NCBI GenBank assembly: GCA_002197995.1
Contig: NGZR01000004.1
Coordinates: 3,968,001 to 4,032,000 of the forward strand
Source of the DNA: Gaeumannomyces sp. JS-464
Lineage: Eukaryota > Ascomycota > Sordariomycetes > Magnaporthales > Magnaporthaceae
Reading direction: 5' to 3'
Length of the DNA stretch: 64,000 nucleotides
Under the pieces are notes generated by a model, which saw nothing but the letters and a program-made list of their open reading frames with translations, did not search any database and was not told where the DNA came from. Every line of letters begins with the position of its first letter. Within the stretch, counting starts at the first letter, position 1. Positions 23,433-36,781 of the stretch are shown piece by piece. A program made the translations under genes and the position numbers.

Positions 23433-24961
23433 TTTGTCCTTGTCGCGGCGGCGGCTTATTTGGCGCGATGCCTAGGTGGGCGGGCGTCAGGCGTGTTCGT
23501 GCTCGCGGGGGTTAAAGGCGACAAAGTTCAGCCCAGGACGGCATCTAACTGCCAGCTAGTGCGGAAACGGGGCGATGTGTTTGTATAAGGACGCATGGGA
23601 TGGCCTCCAACCGTCAACCACGCACAGATAAGAACAACGCCTAGATCGAAAGGGGTGGCGGCGCCAGACGGCACGGGCGAACCCGTCCCCTACCCAACGC
23701 CAGCCCTTGTTCGTCAACAGAGCCGTTGATCCACCCGGGTGGCAGTCCGCTCCTTTCCGTGCCCCTTCTCCTTCAGACCCCCTTGGCCACCTCGCTCTGT
23801 CCAATGGTCCATTCACCCACTGTCATAGGAGCCTGGCCCCTATGCAGCCCCGTCGATCAACCGGCCCCCATAGCGATTCGGCCCATTGGCGAGCGGGCGG
23901 GTGGCCGTGCCGCACCGCCCCCACACCGAATGGCCCCCTATCAGAAGTTTGTCCTCGTCATGCGTAATCGCCATGTAGTCGGGGAGGCTGTCATGTCCGC
24001 CACCTGACCGAACGAATGGGTGACGGGAAGATTCATTCACCGGACTTGGAGCGAGGTCCGTGTCCCTCACAGACCGACGATCTTTTCATACCCACCCCGG
24101 CACCCCGCCCATGCCATGGGAATGATGGGGAGAGGCATTGGGCGCCAGGGATCGGCCGCGTTGTGAGATTGAGGCAGATCGTGAAAATAGTTGGCCCCCG
24201 AGGCAGCTGCAGGAATCATATCAAATTGTTGTCATCCCTTTTTCCGAACTGACTCTACAACAGAGCGGGCCTTGGAAGGGGCACCAACAAAAAGCACCCG
24301 CCCCTAATCGTGGATGGAGAGGGAAGGAGAGAGGGTGAGAGAGAGAGAATACATACGGTCAAGGTCAAGGGCTGGAAATGGCGTAGCGCGAACTCGAAAA
24401 AGCAATCCTCACACTGCCTGACTCGAGGATATCAAGAGGCAAGCAGGCCCCGGCATGCCAAGCTGCAACCATTTGTTATACGACAACCCCGTTTCTACGC
24501 GAGGCTCGGCTACCCCAGACACATGGGCAGGGGAAACGACATGTCAACCGACTCTGCAACATCTTTGCCCCCATTCGAAATGTGGCGCTTCGACAAGATT
24601 ACCGTCAGGGCCTAGACCTGCAGGGCCCCATGCCAGCACACGCCTGGCAACGAACCAACAGCCCCAGCGGACGCCATGTCTTGGGCGTCGGGCTCGGAGC
24701 TGCACCGGATTCACCGACTCTAGTGTCCACGCTATCCGACTCCAAGCCCAGGCCCTCAAAAAGAAATGACCTCCTCGCTCTTGGCCATGCGGCTCCCTAC
24801 CGGTCACATGGTACCCCAGACCGACCTCCGACAGCGCCAACAGCAGCACCAGACCCTTTGATCTCCGTGTTCCATCCCAACCGCCACCTATAGTTGCTCG
24901 TTTCTTGGCCATCACTGAGCCCGGTCAAAGCAGCCCGACCTCCCTCCCCACTTCCTCAAGA
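23433..24961. other. Divergent promoter region, 7-TM and monooxygenase genes
   Basis: 1.5 kb; contains CCAAT at 23800 region and ATTGG near 23884. Short GA repeat around 24320-24345. No coding sequence I can support. Confidence 0.45.
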
Positions 24962-26425
24962 ATGGCTGAGCAGCAGCCGCCCCACGACGGGTTCGTGGTG
25001 GCCATTGTGGGCGGCGGCCTGGCCGGGCTGACGATGGCCCTGCACATGGAGAAGCTGGGCATGGACTGGGCCCTGCTCGAGGCGCACCCCGAGGTCGCGC
25101 CGCAACTGGGCGCCAGCATCGGCATGCACCCGAGCTCCATGCGGGTGCTGGACCAGCTGGGTGTGCACGACGACGTCATGGCCGCGTCGGGCTCGGGCTC
25201 CAGCGTCGTCGCGTACGACGACAGGGGCGGCCGGCTGTACGACTTTGAGCTGATGCCGCGCACCCGCGCCACCCACGGCTTCGACCTGCGCTTCACCGAC
25301 CGCGCCTCGCTGCTGCGCGTCCTGCACCACCACATCAGGCGCAAGGACCGCATCCTCACCAGCCAGCGCGTCGTGCGCGTCGAGCACGGCTCCGACGCCG
25401 AAGACAGGGTGCGCATCTCGACCGCCGCGGGCCGTACCTTCGTGGCCGACGTCGTCGTCGGCGCCGACGGCATCCGCAGCCCCGTCCGCGGCGAGATGTG
25501 GCGCAACGCGCGCGAGGACGGCCAGCTCGCGGCGCTGTTCGGCAGCGACGAGCCGGGCGCAAAGGTCGAGACCGAGTACGGCTGCATCTACGGCATCTCC
25601 AAGGACACGGGCCTGCCGGCCGGGGTGGTGCGGCAGATCCACACCAAGGACAGGGCCGTCGCCATCATGACGAGGGAGGGGATCGCGTACTGGTTCGTCT
25701 TCTGGAGGCTGGACCGCATGTACCTGGGGCTGGACCTCCCCCGCTTCACCGACGAGGACGAGGAGCGCGTGGTCGCGCCGCACCTTGGCCAGATGATCCA
25801 CCCGGGCGTCACGTTTGGCGACGTCTACAAGACCAAGACGGTCTCGGTCCCCGCCCCGCTGCCGACAAACTTTTTCAACCGCTGGCACTACCGTCGCATC
25901 GTGTGCGTCGGCGATTCTGTCGTCAAGGTCGGTTTCTAGTCTGTCGTTTTGCCCGCTTCCCTCTCGCTCACAACTCGCCAGCTAACAAACGTAACCCCTT
26001 CTGTGCAGACCCAACCCATCCAAGGCCAAGGTGGCGGTAACGCCATCGAGTCGGCCGTGGCACTGGTCGACTGCTTGTATGATGCGCTCAAGGCCAGCGG
26101 CCAGAAGCGGCTGTCGTCGGAGCAGGTCGAGGAGGCCTTCACACGCCTCGCGGAGCTGCGGCACAAGCGCTGCGAGGCAGTCGTCGACGAAGGCCTCATG
26201 AACATGCGCATGAGCTCCTGGGCCAACTGGCTGTACAGGATCGTGGACTCGTGGGTCATCGGCATGGTGCCCAAGACGATAATGGTCGACCAGTTCTTCA
26301 AGAACTCAACGGGCAGCTACCACTCGACCACCCTCCCCGAGCCAGTGCGCAGGTTCGATCGGACCACGGGTGAGCTCCTAGAAAAGACTGTCGAGTCAGA
26401 CGCGAAGTCGACTGCCGCAGCATGA
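24962..26425 (+). CDS. FAD-dependent monooxygenase (group A, PaxM-like fold)
   Basis: 460 residues, exons 24962-25927 and 26009-26425 (81-bp intron, phase 0). NAD(P)H/O2-dependent flavoprotein. N-terminal FAD motif VAIVGGGLAGLTMALHMEKL followed by VAPQLGASIGMHPSSMRVLDQLG, which is characteristic of fungal secondary-metabolite epoxidase/hydroxylases. Central VVVGADGIRSPVR is the DG motif. The GD motif is CVGDSVVKTQPIQGQGGG, where the usual HKMTPN is replaced by VKTQPI. The C-terminal ~130 residues are helical (LVDCLYDALKAS, NWLYRIVDSWVIGMVPK). Substrate unknown; no terpene cyclase, prenyltransferase or PKS gene is adjacent, so it does not sit in an obvious cluster. Convergent with the NADAR gene. 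Confidence 0.9.
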
Positions 26426-27177
26426 GATCAAGTCGCTGATGGGTGAAGAGCTGGAGCGTGTGGTTCGATTATAAAATGTGATCAGCACTTGCTCTCATCC
26501 GTGAATATCTCGACCTATGCCTAGCCGGCCGAATGCCTACCTCTACTGCGGTATTTGGGAATTAATATCTGTACATAGATGTCCGTGCTTTACCTTGACG
26601 AGCAGTACTGCATGATATGACGACACCCTGTGCTATCTTGTGTGCGTGTTTGTTGGTTGGAAAAGAGGAGACATCGACGCACATGGTGAGGCTTTCCACG
26701 AGGCGACACACGATTCATGTTATCGGACGATACCCGCATGCAGGAACGACGCTGCAGCGCCGATCGCATTGCACAGCACCACAGAGACTGTTCGCGACCA
26801 ACAGAATGAACTGCGGGGCACCAAGTAAAAAGCAAAAAAACTCCATAATTTACCCACTCGTCGTAGGCGCACGTGTTTCCGTTGGCAGGGCGGCTATCAA
26901 GATCTATCCCATGGGGTCCCGCGGGGATAAGCAAGAGGGACGGGTCGCATGGGTGGTCGTTGTGTTATCAGGGGCCAAGCGGACGATGAAAAAGGGGCTG
27001 GGGCGTCGTGATGCCAGGTCCACGAAGTTTGCGTTATTTTCAAAAAAGGAAATTTGCTGTTCCAACCGCCTGTGGTCCCTTCCGCGGTGCAGCCCCCGAA
27101 GGAGATAACCCGACTGCCGATGGAAACCCACTCGGCTGCATGCAAGGCGGCACATGTCAGCGGGACAGGCCGAGGCC
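26426..27177. other. Convergent 3' intergenic region
   Basis: 752 bp between the stops of the monooxygenase and NADAR genes; unusually long for a convergent gap here. No coding or RNA signal recognised. Confidence 0.45.
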
Positions 27178-27921
27178 TCAGCCCTTCCACACAGCCGGCC
27201 TCGCTCCGCCTTCCTCCTCCCTCTCCCTCAGCCGCGCCCTGACCTCCATCAGCGCCCTCCCCAGCCTGTTCTCGCCCCAGTGCTTGCGCTGGTGCGGCGC
27301 CGTCTTCGCGTTGTACCCGATGCCCCAGACGCGGTCCCTGGACGCGGCCTCGACGAGAAGGCGGTCGTCCGTGGCCAGCAGCCTGCGGCCTAGGGACGCG
27401 TCCTGCCCGAACTTGGCCATGTTGCCCGCCACCACGACCTCGCTCTTGACCTCGTCCCAGCTCTCGGGGACGAAGCCGGCCACGCCCCGCCCGAGCCGCT
27501 TCTGCTCCTTGGGGCTGTCGGTCGCCATGACGAGGCGCTGCGCCTCGCGGTCGCCGAAGCGCGCGGCCTTGCAGTACATCATGAACTGTTCGGCGCAGTT
27601 GAAGGTCAGGCAGTCCGGGCCGGCGGTGGCGGTGGCGGCAGCAGTAGAAGTAGCAGTAGCGGCACCAGAGTCCGGGTCCACGACCTGGTCATTATCCACA
27701 TCTTGCAGGCCCCGGCCGACTACGGCCTCGATCTCGTCCACTGTGACGGTGAACTTTGATCGATACCACTGGCAGAGCTCGCCGTACCTCTCACTAGGCA
27801 TGTAAAAGTAGAGCGGCCTGGTTGGGGACTGTGACCGTTCTCTCGCCTGCAAGCCACTGGCGGAGGACCCGCCTTTTCCCTTCTTGGTTTTCATGGCCTT
27901 GACTTCTCGATGAGGAATCAT
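27178..27921 (-). CDS. NADAR-domain protein (YbiA/DUF1768 N-glycosidase-like)
   Basis: 247 residues, single exon from ATG 27921; a second in-frame ATG ten codons later starts MKTKKGKGG. The domain begins at PLYFYMPSERYGELCQWY (about residue 36). It is interrupted by an Ala/Thr-rich insert encoded by GCN/ACN repeats, then resumes with FNCAEQFMMYCKAARFGD, containing the family's catalytic-type Glu, LVMATDSPKEQKRLGR, ESWDEVKSEVVVAGNMAKFGQ, and DRLLVEAASRDRVWGIGY before KHWGENRLGRALMEVR. Bacterial and plant relatives cleave N-glycosidic bonds of early riboflavin intermediates; some NADAR enzymes remove ADP-ribose from DNA. Which activity applies here cannot be decided from sequence alone. No other riboflavin gene lies nearby. 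Confidence 0.9.
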   Translation of the reverse strand: MIPHREVKAMKTKKGKGGSSASGLQARERSQSPTRPLYFYMPSERYGELCQWYRSKFTVTVDEIEAVVGRGLQDVDNDQVVDPDSGAATATSTAAATATAGPDCLTFNCAEQFMMYCKAARFGDREAQRLVMATDSPKEQKRLGRGVAGFVPESWDEVKSEVVVAGNMAKFGQDASLGRRLLATDDRLLVEAASRDRVWGIGYNAKTAPHQRKHWGENRLGRALMEVRARLREREEEGGARPAVWKG

Positions 27922-28976
27922 ATTCTCGGGGCTATCACGAGATCAGGGCGAAGCGAGTTGAAAAAGATGGCTTGTCAAGTGGGATGAGGCAGTGGCGACT
28001 TGCAGAACTAATCAACAGGTGGACTTGGGAGGATCTACGAAGAGATGTATACCTTGAAAGACTGAGACGAGGTGTATATTTAAACGATGAATACGGGTGC
28101 ATTTAAGACATTGGCTCGACCAGTGGTGTAGTAGTATACCGCTGTATATATGCCAATCTTGATGCCTCATAATGAGTCACGCGCCGCCTGTCACCGGCCA
28201 GTCTACGTTCGGAGATAGTTCGAATAGCGCCAAACTCGGGTAGGTTTGGTATGGTTGCAGGGCTTAAACATCGAACTCGCCTGCCTGACACTCTGGCTAA
28301 GTTTAAGCAAGCACATAGTAACCTTGTGATCCATGAGCGGCGGCTTCCATGTACCATATCGTCGGATAGGATATGGAAAGAGAGCCTGAATAAAGTCAGA
28401 TGACGGAAGCTGCATGTTTGTTGGTGGTGAGCTCTAGCCGGCTCAATGCTGGCCCTCGCCTGGCTCAGGGATGTTCTGCAGGCGCAGTTTAAGATGTGGT
28501 CCGTGCTTAGCTGCACCCTCCGCTGTTCTATGCCGTCCATGACGGGAATCCGAACTCGAGCTTGAATGAATGAAATCCACGCTGAGCCGAGATTCTGCAA
28601 TCCTTTGCCGAAAAAACGACACGCCGACCACACCACCCGTATCGACCGATCGACCCGACCCGTCACGCGTATCTCCGCCAAATAGTGAGCGCGCCTTGCG
28701 AAACGGATGCTGCTATATCGCTTCACCTGACAGACACGGAGCGGGCAGCTGTCCTGTATCAACGCCGCTCAACGGCAAGATCGCGGCGCGCCCAGCCACA
28801 GCGCTCGTCTCACGTTGCGCAAACGGCCCCAATTCCCCGACTCGAGAAGTCGGTTCACGTTGGCGCTGCCCTGCCTCGATCCAATTCGGCTCGGGGAGGC
28901 GACACAATCCGTGCCGGCCCTTGGCGACACGCAATAATAGTAATAACGCGGGCGGCGCCCTAGGCGAGGCAAAACA
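27922..28976. other. Divergent promoter region, NADAR and TAF9 genes
   Basis: 1.05 kb shared by two divergent starts. A 219-codon open frame lies in it on the minus strand (28103-28762) but shows no motif, no compositional signature of a gene and no recognisable homologue, so I treat it as chance. Confidence 0.45.
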
Positions 28977-29983
28977 ATGCCGACGTCAATAGCACGCAGG
29001 CCAACGGGGTGCCCGCAGCATCGGCGACCAGCCAGCCGGCCGCCTCGACCCAGTCGACCGTCGCCGTGCCGAGCAGCCAGAGCCAGACCCAGTCGCAGCC
29101 CCCATCAACACAACAACCCTCGCAACAATCACAACCAACACCAGCCGCCGTCCAACAACAACAGTCACACATCAACGGCGGCAACAATAACAACAACAAC
29201 AACAACAACCAACAAGCCCCGCGGCCCAGGGACGCGCGCACCCTCGAGCTCCTCCTGACGGCCCAGGGCGTCACGGCCTTTGAGCCACGCGTGCCCCTGC
29301 TGCTCCTCGACTTCGCCTACCGCCACACGGCCGCTGTGCTCTCCGACGCCCTGCACCTGTCGGGCGACCCCTACACCACCCACGCCGGCGCCAAGCCCAG
29401 CGCCTCCCAGGGCGCCTCGGCCACGGCCCCTCCCGGCGGCGACGCCTCCGTCTCGGCCAGCGCCGTCCAGGTCGCCATCGCCAGCCGCCTGGCCTTCCAG
29501 TTCCGCGGCGGCGCCGGCGGCGTCGGCGTCACCACCGCCACCACCACCTCGTCGGCAGGGACTGGGACAACAGCGGGGGCGGCAGCAGCGGGGGCCGGTG
29601 GAGGCGGTGGCGGTGGCGGCGGCGGCGCGAGCAAGGAGTTCCTGCTCGAGACGGCGCGCGAGCGCAACCGCGCCGCCCTGCCCCGCATCCTGCCGTCCGA
29701 GTGGGGCGTGCGCCTGCCCTCGGAGCGCTTCGTGCTCTCGGGCTCCGCCTGGGGCCTCACCGACACGTGGGGCCCCGGCGAGGCCGGCATCGACGACGAC
29801 GATGATGACGACGATGACGACGAGGACATGGCCGACGCAATGGAGGGCGTCGAGGGCGGCGCCGCGGCGGCCGCGCAGGGAGGCGACGGGCCCGACGAGG
29901 AGGTTGGCGGCGAGCCGGTCGAGGGCGGGACCATCGACGACGTGTTTGGGGACGACGTCGATGAGGAGATGGCCGAGGAGTGA
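28977..29983 (+). CDS. TAF9: TFIID/SAGA subunit TAF9
   Basis: About 335 residues. Histone-fold subunit pairing with TAF6, in TFIID and SAGA. The fold is clear: [45 protein letters not shown], and after an Ala/Thr/Gly-rich insertion [13 protein letters not shown]. The N-terminus is Gln/Asn-rich (CAA/AAC repeats, 29100-29215). The C-terminus carries [23 protein letters not shown], then a ten-Asp run and an acidic tail. The first in-frame ATG of this frame is at 29009, but ATG 28977 followed by one lost G (ATGGCCGAC expected, ATGCCGAC seen) reads [16 protein letters not shown] directly into the main frame, a far better start. Divergent from NADAR, convergent with PAH1. Confidence 0.93.
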
Positions 29984-30694
29984 ACATTAAAAGGATACCA
30001 AGTTCAGGACATCCATTATTACGAGCTGCACCGGATTGCGGGCATGGGGATGACCATGATCAAGTCGTCGACGGTGCCACATTTGAGCTCAGCATTAAAT
30101 CTGGAGAGAAAAAGAAAAATCTATATCCGGTAAAGCGGTTCAGGAATACCTAGGCAGCCAACTATCCGTCTCTCGGAAGGGACATGATGACTTCCCTCAG
30201 TGTGTTCAGTGCCTGAGCTTGGTAGGCAGAGCCAAAAGATTCATGTTTCACGCCTTGGACAACACGCAGCGTTGAAATGTATCATCTTACAACATTTTAT
30301 TAGTCGAAATCTATTTACAAATAACCATTGTAACCAACCCGAAACTCCTTTGCTATGCAATGGGGATGAAGGCATCCCGAGAAAGGCAGGAAAAAAAAGT
30401 CATATATGCGGGAATGCAACAGAAGGACGCGATAAAACCCGCCGACTCCCTTATGCTAAACGCGTTGAAAGCGCCTCCCTTTTTCTTCGTCCGTGGTTGA
30501 GCTCGTAAAGTCCTGACGCGCATCCTGGGAACTCAGTCCGAGGAACAGCGGCGATAAGACAACATAAAAAGAAGAGGATGCAAAATCACGGGAAACAGTG
30601 GAGACAGGGGTGAGCAGAAGAACAGGAGAGCAGGCGCAAGTCGATGCTTGTCTCTCGTCGGCATCTGCCCAAGGAACCAACCGACGAACGATCA
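29984..30694. other. Convergent 3' intergenic region
   Basis: 711 bp between TAF9 and PAH1 stops, relatively A/T-rich (30090-30310). No feature recognised beyond likely 3' UTRs. Confidence 0.45.
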
Positions 30695-33076
30695 TCATGG
30701 CTTGGCATCCTTCATCACCTTGAGGTTCTTGACACCAGTGATCACCTCTGCGTCGGCGTCGTCCTCCACAGCGGAAGACGGCAGTATCTTGGCATCCTTT
30801 GTCGAGACAGCGTCGTCTGCTCCGATAGTGACGTTTCCCTCCTCGTCGCCCTCATCCTCCGGCTCGGCCCCTTCCTCCTCATCGTCCGCGTCCTCGTCGT
30901 CGTAGTAGACGCTTTCCTCCATCTCGGCGTACTCGCCCGAGCCCCGCGAGATGTAGCTGTCACCGAGGGCTTCGTCAACCTCTTCGTCCTCGTCTTCGGC
31001 GTACTGGCTTCCCTCCTCGTCCTCCTCGCCCTCGCCAGCCTTGGCGTCCGAGTCGCTGGCCGAGAATTCATCGATGTCAAGGGGAGTGTCGCGCCAAAAG
31101 GTGAAGTCGGTAAACTCCTCGCCACCGCCAGTCACCAGTGTGCTGACAGGCGGGAAGTAGTGCTCCACAATCTCCGACATGCTTAGGTAGCTGAGCTTGA
31201 GCTTGTTGAGGCTCAGCAGATCAAGCGAGACCTCGGCGTTGGAGTTTATGGTGAAGATGCGCGTCCGCGGCACGTCGACGGTGCGGTACGAGATCTGGTC
31301 CGTCAGCCGGTTGCCGAACCCGGCGTAGAAGGCGTGGTGGTCCGCGCCGTAGAGGCTGCGGATGTCGCGCAGGGTGGCCATCTTAAAGATGTGCGGCTTG
31401 CGAAGGTACACTTCGCGGCGAAGCGCCGCCAAGGTGCGGTCCGGCGATAGAATCGTGGGGCCGCGCGGGAGCTTGAGGCCGTCCTGCACGATGCCGTGGA
31501 GGTATGCCCGCGTCGTGTCGGCCTGGCCAACCGACCGGCTGGTCCAGGTACATGATGTTGTAACCGTTGTTGGCAATGTCGTTATAGAGCTTCGCAACGC
31601 CCGCGTGTGTCCAGTCGCGGCCGATCATGTTGAGCACGTGGCCCAGCGCGTCCGATTTGGTGATGGTGCCGTCGATGTCCGAGATGACAACAGGCGTTTC
31701 GTGTTTCCACAGATACATGTTGGCCGAGCATGTCGCGCGGTTGACTGTGAAGCTCAGAGAGTTCTCACCCGGCTTGAGGTTCATGGCCTTGAGCTGGTCG
31801 CTGGTTAGGCGAAGCGTCTTGGCGTAGTTCCGGTTAGGATCGCCGATGCTGGTGGAGCCCGGCGACGACGGCGGGGTTTGCAGAGCCAGCTGGCCGACAT
31901 CAGACTCGGTTCTCCTGTGCATCGGGACCTGGGATGCGGTGCCAGAGCTGTCGTCGCTCTGGTAGCCCGGGTCGGACACGGCGTCGAGAGAAATGTTGGG
32001 GTGGGCGTGGCGGTATGTTGCCTCCATAGTCCTCTTCATGGCGGCATCCTTGGCCTCCTCGCTGCTGTAGATCCACAGATTGCCCTGCTCGTCCATGCCG
32101 ATCAGGGCGCCGACGTCGTAGTTCCGGCAAGTTCCTGAGATAGAACCTTGCGCGCGAGGATCTCTGCGCGGAAGGCATCGTCCTCGTTGGCGCCGCTCAT
32201 TTCAAGCATCAGATCTCCCGTCTCGGTAACCTTGGTGCGAATGTTGACGGCGGATAGCTCCCGCGACAGTGCAAGAGCCCTCTCGAGGGCCTCTCTAGGG
32301 CCGAGCGGCGGTGGGCTCTGGGATCGGTCCGAGAGTTCGGCTGGGCTGCCAGGCTCGAGGGATATGTCGTCGACGTCCAAGTTGGAGGACTGCCTGCGCG
32401 TGCGCTGACCTAGGACACTATCGCTATGGTGTCTTTGGTCGTAGTTAGACCAGTCTCCCGACTGCAGGCGCTTGGTGGACAGCTGGGGCGACGTCGAAAG
32501 CGGCGTCAGCATGCCTAGCACACACATAGTGTTAGTTGACCAGACTCTCATCCGAAAAGGCCCCAGACCACTTCCCCCTGAACAGTATAGGGGCCATCAA
32601 GAGTGCCTACCATTTTCGCGTGCTGTAGCGCCGGGAGGAAGGACGGTGGGCGGTGGCCTGACCGGGCTCCCTGTGCGAGGCTTGGCCGTGGACTCGGCGT
32701 CCAGCTCAAAGGCCTCGGGATCTTGGAGGGCGGACTGCTGGGGGTTGAAGGAGGGACTCGAGGCGGGCGAGGCGATGGGGGAGGTCTGCATGCTCTTGGG
32801 GATATTGTCGGTGGTCTCGAAGACGAAGAAGGCCTCGCCGCCCTCGCCAAGCTTCATGGAGTAGTCCTGCTTGACGCCATTGACCTTGAACTCGACCTTC
32901 TTCTCGTAGGGCCTCAGCAGCGAGAACTTGCCGAAGCGGACGTGGAAGGGCGAGCACAGCAGGGTGCCGTCCTCCTGCTCGACGACGATGACATCGATGG
33001 CGCCGCTGAGGGTCGCAGGGTTGATCGAGTTCCACGCCGTCGACACGGAGTCGCTCAGATTCCTGACGTACTGCAT
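30695..33076 (-). CDS. PAH1: Phosphatidate phosphatase (lipin family)
   Basis: About 761 residues; exon 1 33076-32611, 96-bp intron (GTAGGC...TGCTAG), exon 2 32514-30695. Mg-dependent conversion of phosphatidate to diacylglycerol at the ER/nuclear membrane, controlling triacylglycerol and phospholipid synthesis. N-LIP: MQYVRNLSDSVSTAWNSINP, GAIDVIVV, FHVRFGKFSLLRP. C-LIP: SANMYLWKHETPVVISDIDG followed by TITKSDALGHVLN (catalytic DxDxT as DIDGT), GYNIMYLTSRSVGQAD after repair, and FTFWRDTPLDID. The tail is very acidic. Two frame changes cancel: one base missing near 32124 (GNYDVGAL block) and one extra at 31544-31545 in the TSRSVGQAD block. Both fall in highly conserved places, so error is likelier than mutation. 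Divergent from LYS1. Confidence 0.95.
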
Positions 33077-35381
33077 TTTTGTCGCTGCGAGCCGTCGGCT
33101 GTTGTTGGGGCGCTGCTCCAGACACTGCCAGCCCCCTCTGTTGGGGCGGGTCGTCGTTTAAGTACTGCTGCTGTGCAAATGTTGCGTCTGGGAGTGGAAC
33201 TGGAAGCAGCCGTCGTCAGGAGAAAGTTGTTTTGAGCTGGAATAAAGTCGGGACGCAAGTCCTGCGAGCAGCCAGAATAAAGCAGATGCAGGGCAAACAA
33301 ACAGTATTGGGCAGGGGCATTCCAGGTAATATGGACGGGGATGGTGGGCTCAATGGGACTGGGAACAGACAATCAAGAGGGCGGCGGGCTAAGCCGTGCC
33401 TTGTCGGTACCCTCTCGCACCTTGAGACCTGGTGGAGACACGAGGTGCGGGAGCTGACGCCTGTGCATTGGCCCTAGGCTGTTGTTCACATGCACGCCTC
33501 AATGCTCGTGCGAAAGCCCACTCGATGCGCCGCCAATGGGCCGACGGATTTGGTTTTTTGATGCTCTGCTCTCTTGCAATGCGCTCCGCAAGTTGCACGT
33601 AGCCTTCTTTCTCTGGCCGCCTCGCTCTTCTTGATAGGCACCTTGTCCAACACGTCGTCCCATTTATCCCCGTCGCCTGCGCGCCTCCACGCCTGACCTG
33701 CAGGCTGCCGGCCGTTGGGCCTTGATTGCCGACTCTGATTGTCCAGATCTCAATGCCACTTCGCCCTCATCAACGGAAATGCGATGGGGCTCCAAGAATG
33801 CTGGGTCGGGCTCAACAAACATGGATGGCCGCCGCGCACATCTGCGCCTTTCCCTCCTCGCAGGACTAGCGGCCGCTTGGCCCAATCGCCACCCCTACCT
33901 GCCGCCGCTGCGCTCCAATTGTGCGATCCCACCCCACACATCCGCTGCTTTCCGCCACGAGTCCTAGTACATGTAACCCCATCAAAGAAAGACTCGGCTG
34001 CCAGCCTATTGTCCTCTCGGATTCAGCCCTGGGCTTCGTTGCAGCTGAATTGGCGGCCATCGCTTGTTGCTCCCCGCGTCCGGCGCTGCTCTGATTCCTG
34101 CCAGGAAAGCCGCAGCAGGCCCAGTTGGTGTTCCGCTTCGTGCCCAACCCTTTTTCGACACTGGGCACTGGGCGTATTCACGAGGGCAACGGACAGGGAA
34201 AACGGCGAGAGTCGACGCCCCTGCGCGTAATGGACCAGCTGCCAGAGGCCACGGCCTTCACCGAGCGAACCACGCACCCCAGTTGCGGTGTCACGACCCA
34301 TCAATATGGGGGCCCTCGTGATCCGACCGCGACGGGGCCTCGGCGCTCTACCGTCTAGGGTTTCTGTCTTCTCCCTCCAAAACTGATGTCATGTACCGAC
34401 TGACCCGGGATCAAAACCCCCCAATTCCGCGCCCTTTTTTTCGGCTCCCCGTCGTCTCCAATTTTCGAGAGAACCGAATTGCCAATCCCAGCTCCAGAAG
34501 CCGCTCAATGACGGCGTCAGACGAAATATGGAAAAGCACCAGCGGTTGGACTAGCCCCCCCTAGCGCATTATCATGTTGCGTGCACGCCGCTTCGGGTCG
34601 ACCGCGCCTCGTCTTCCAACCAGAACGACGAGGGCCGAGCTGGCGCAAGGGGGTTCGATCGTTGGTGTGGAAGCCGGGCCGGAACACGGACGGCGACTAC
34701 TGCAGAAGAGGGAGGTGGCACGCAGTCTGGTTCGAGGACGCCTGAAATTGCCCGACGGGTGAGGTTACTGCCCTATCCGAGCACACACGTACTGTAGTAT
34801 AGTGTAGTAGGGCCGTATAGCACGCAACGAGGCCTCGAAGGAAAAAGAGGCCGACAAAGCAAGCTCTGTTTGTCACACTTAATCTTCTCGCGCCCCAAAT
34901 CATATTCGTGCCGTGATAGTGGCTTCGGGGCTGATCATGTATTGGAAATAGAACCAGGCACACTCATGCGAAGTGGCAACGCCACGGCTTCCTGGACGAG
35001 AGGTCCGGCATCGTGGTAAAGTTGAGGCTATTTTTATCTCCACGTTGTCGCGGTTTAAAAACGGCAGAGGGATGGAAATGGGACCATCCCAGGCAAAGCA
35101 AATTCGCGCCGAATTTGCTCATCCGTATCCACCTCACCTGGGCCGCTGGCCGAACTGCCGGGCGGTGAAGAAAGCTGTGATTCACACCCCGCTATTGGCA
35201 AAGTTGCGTCAGCCGTCCCGCATTTTGGGTTGCGACATCGCAGAGGAGGATCGAAGCTTTTGGTGAAAGAAATTTGGTGAAGGAAACAAAAGTTGAGACA
35301 ACTGCTGGACCAGGACTCAATTGGATCTGCCGGCAATAAATTACCAACTAGTAGAAAGAAGAAGAAGACAAGACGGAAAAC
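33077..35381. other. Divergent intergenic region, PAH1 and LYS1
   Basis: 2.3 kb. Promoters of both genes plus unassigned sequence. The 120 bp before the LYS1 ATG are A-rich and free of upstream ATGs. Near matches to the general-control element (GTGATTCAC near 35180, GGACTCA near 35315) have one mismatch each. No gene recognised. Confidence 0.45.

Positions 35382-36781
<1,400 letters not shown>

Noticed and set aside
24956..25888. 310-codon frame antisense to the FAD monooxygenase
   Set aside because: Same codon-bias shadow effect.
21807..26425. Secondary-metabolite cluster around the 7-TM protein and FAD monooxygenase
   Set aside because: No backbone enzyme, transporter or pathway regulator adjacent; neighbours are housekeeping genes.
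28103..28762. 219-codon frame between NADAR and TAF9
   Set aside because: Lies in a shared promoter region, Arg/Ser/Leu-rich without motif.
35160..35325. General-control (TGACTCA) sites upstream of LYS1 and HIS4
   Set aside because: Only one-mismatch or weaker matches found; not enough to call.
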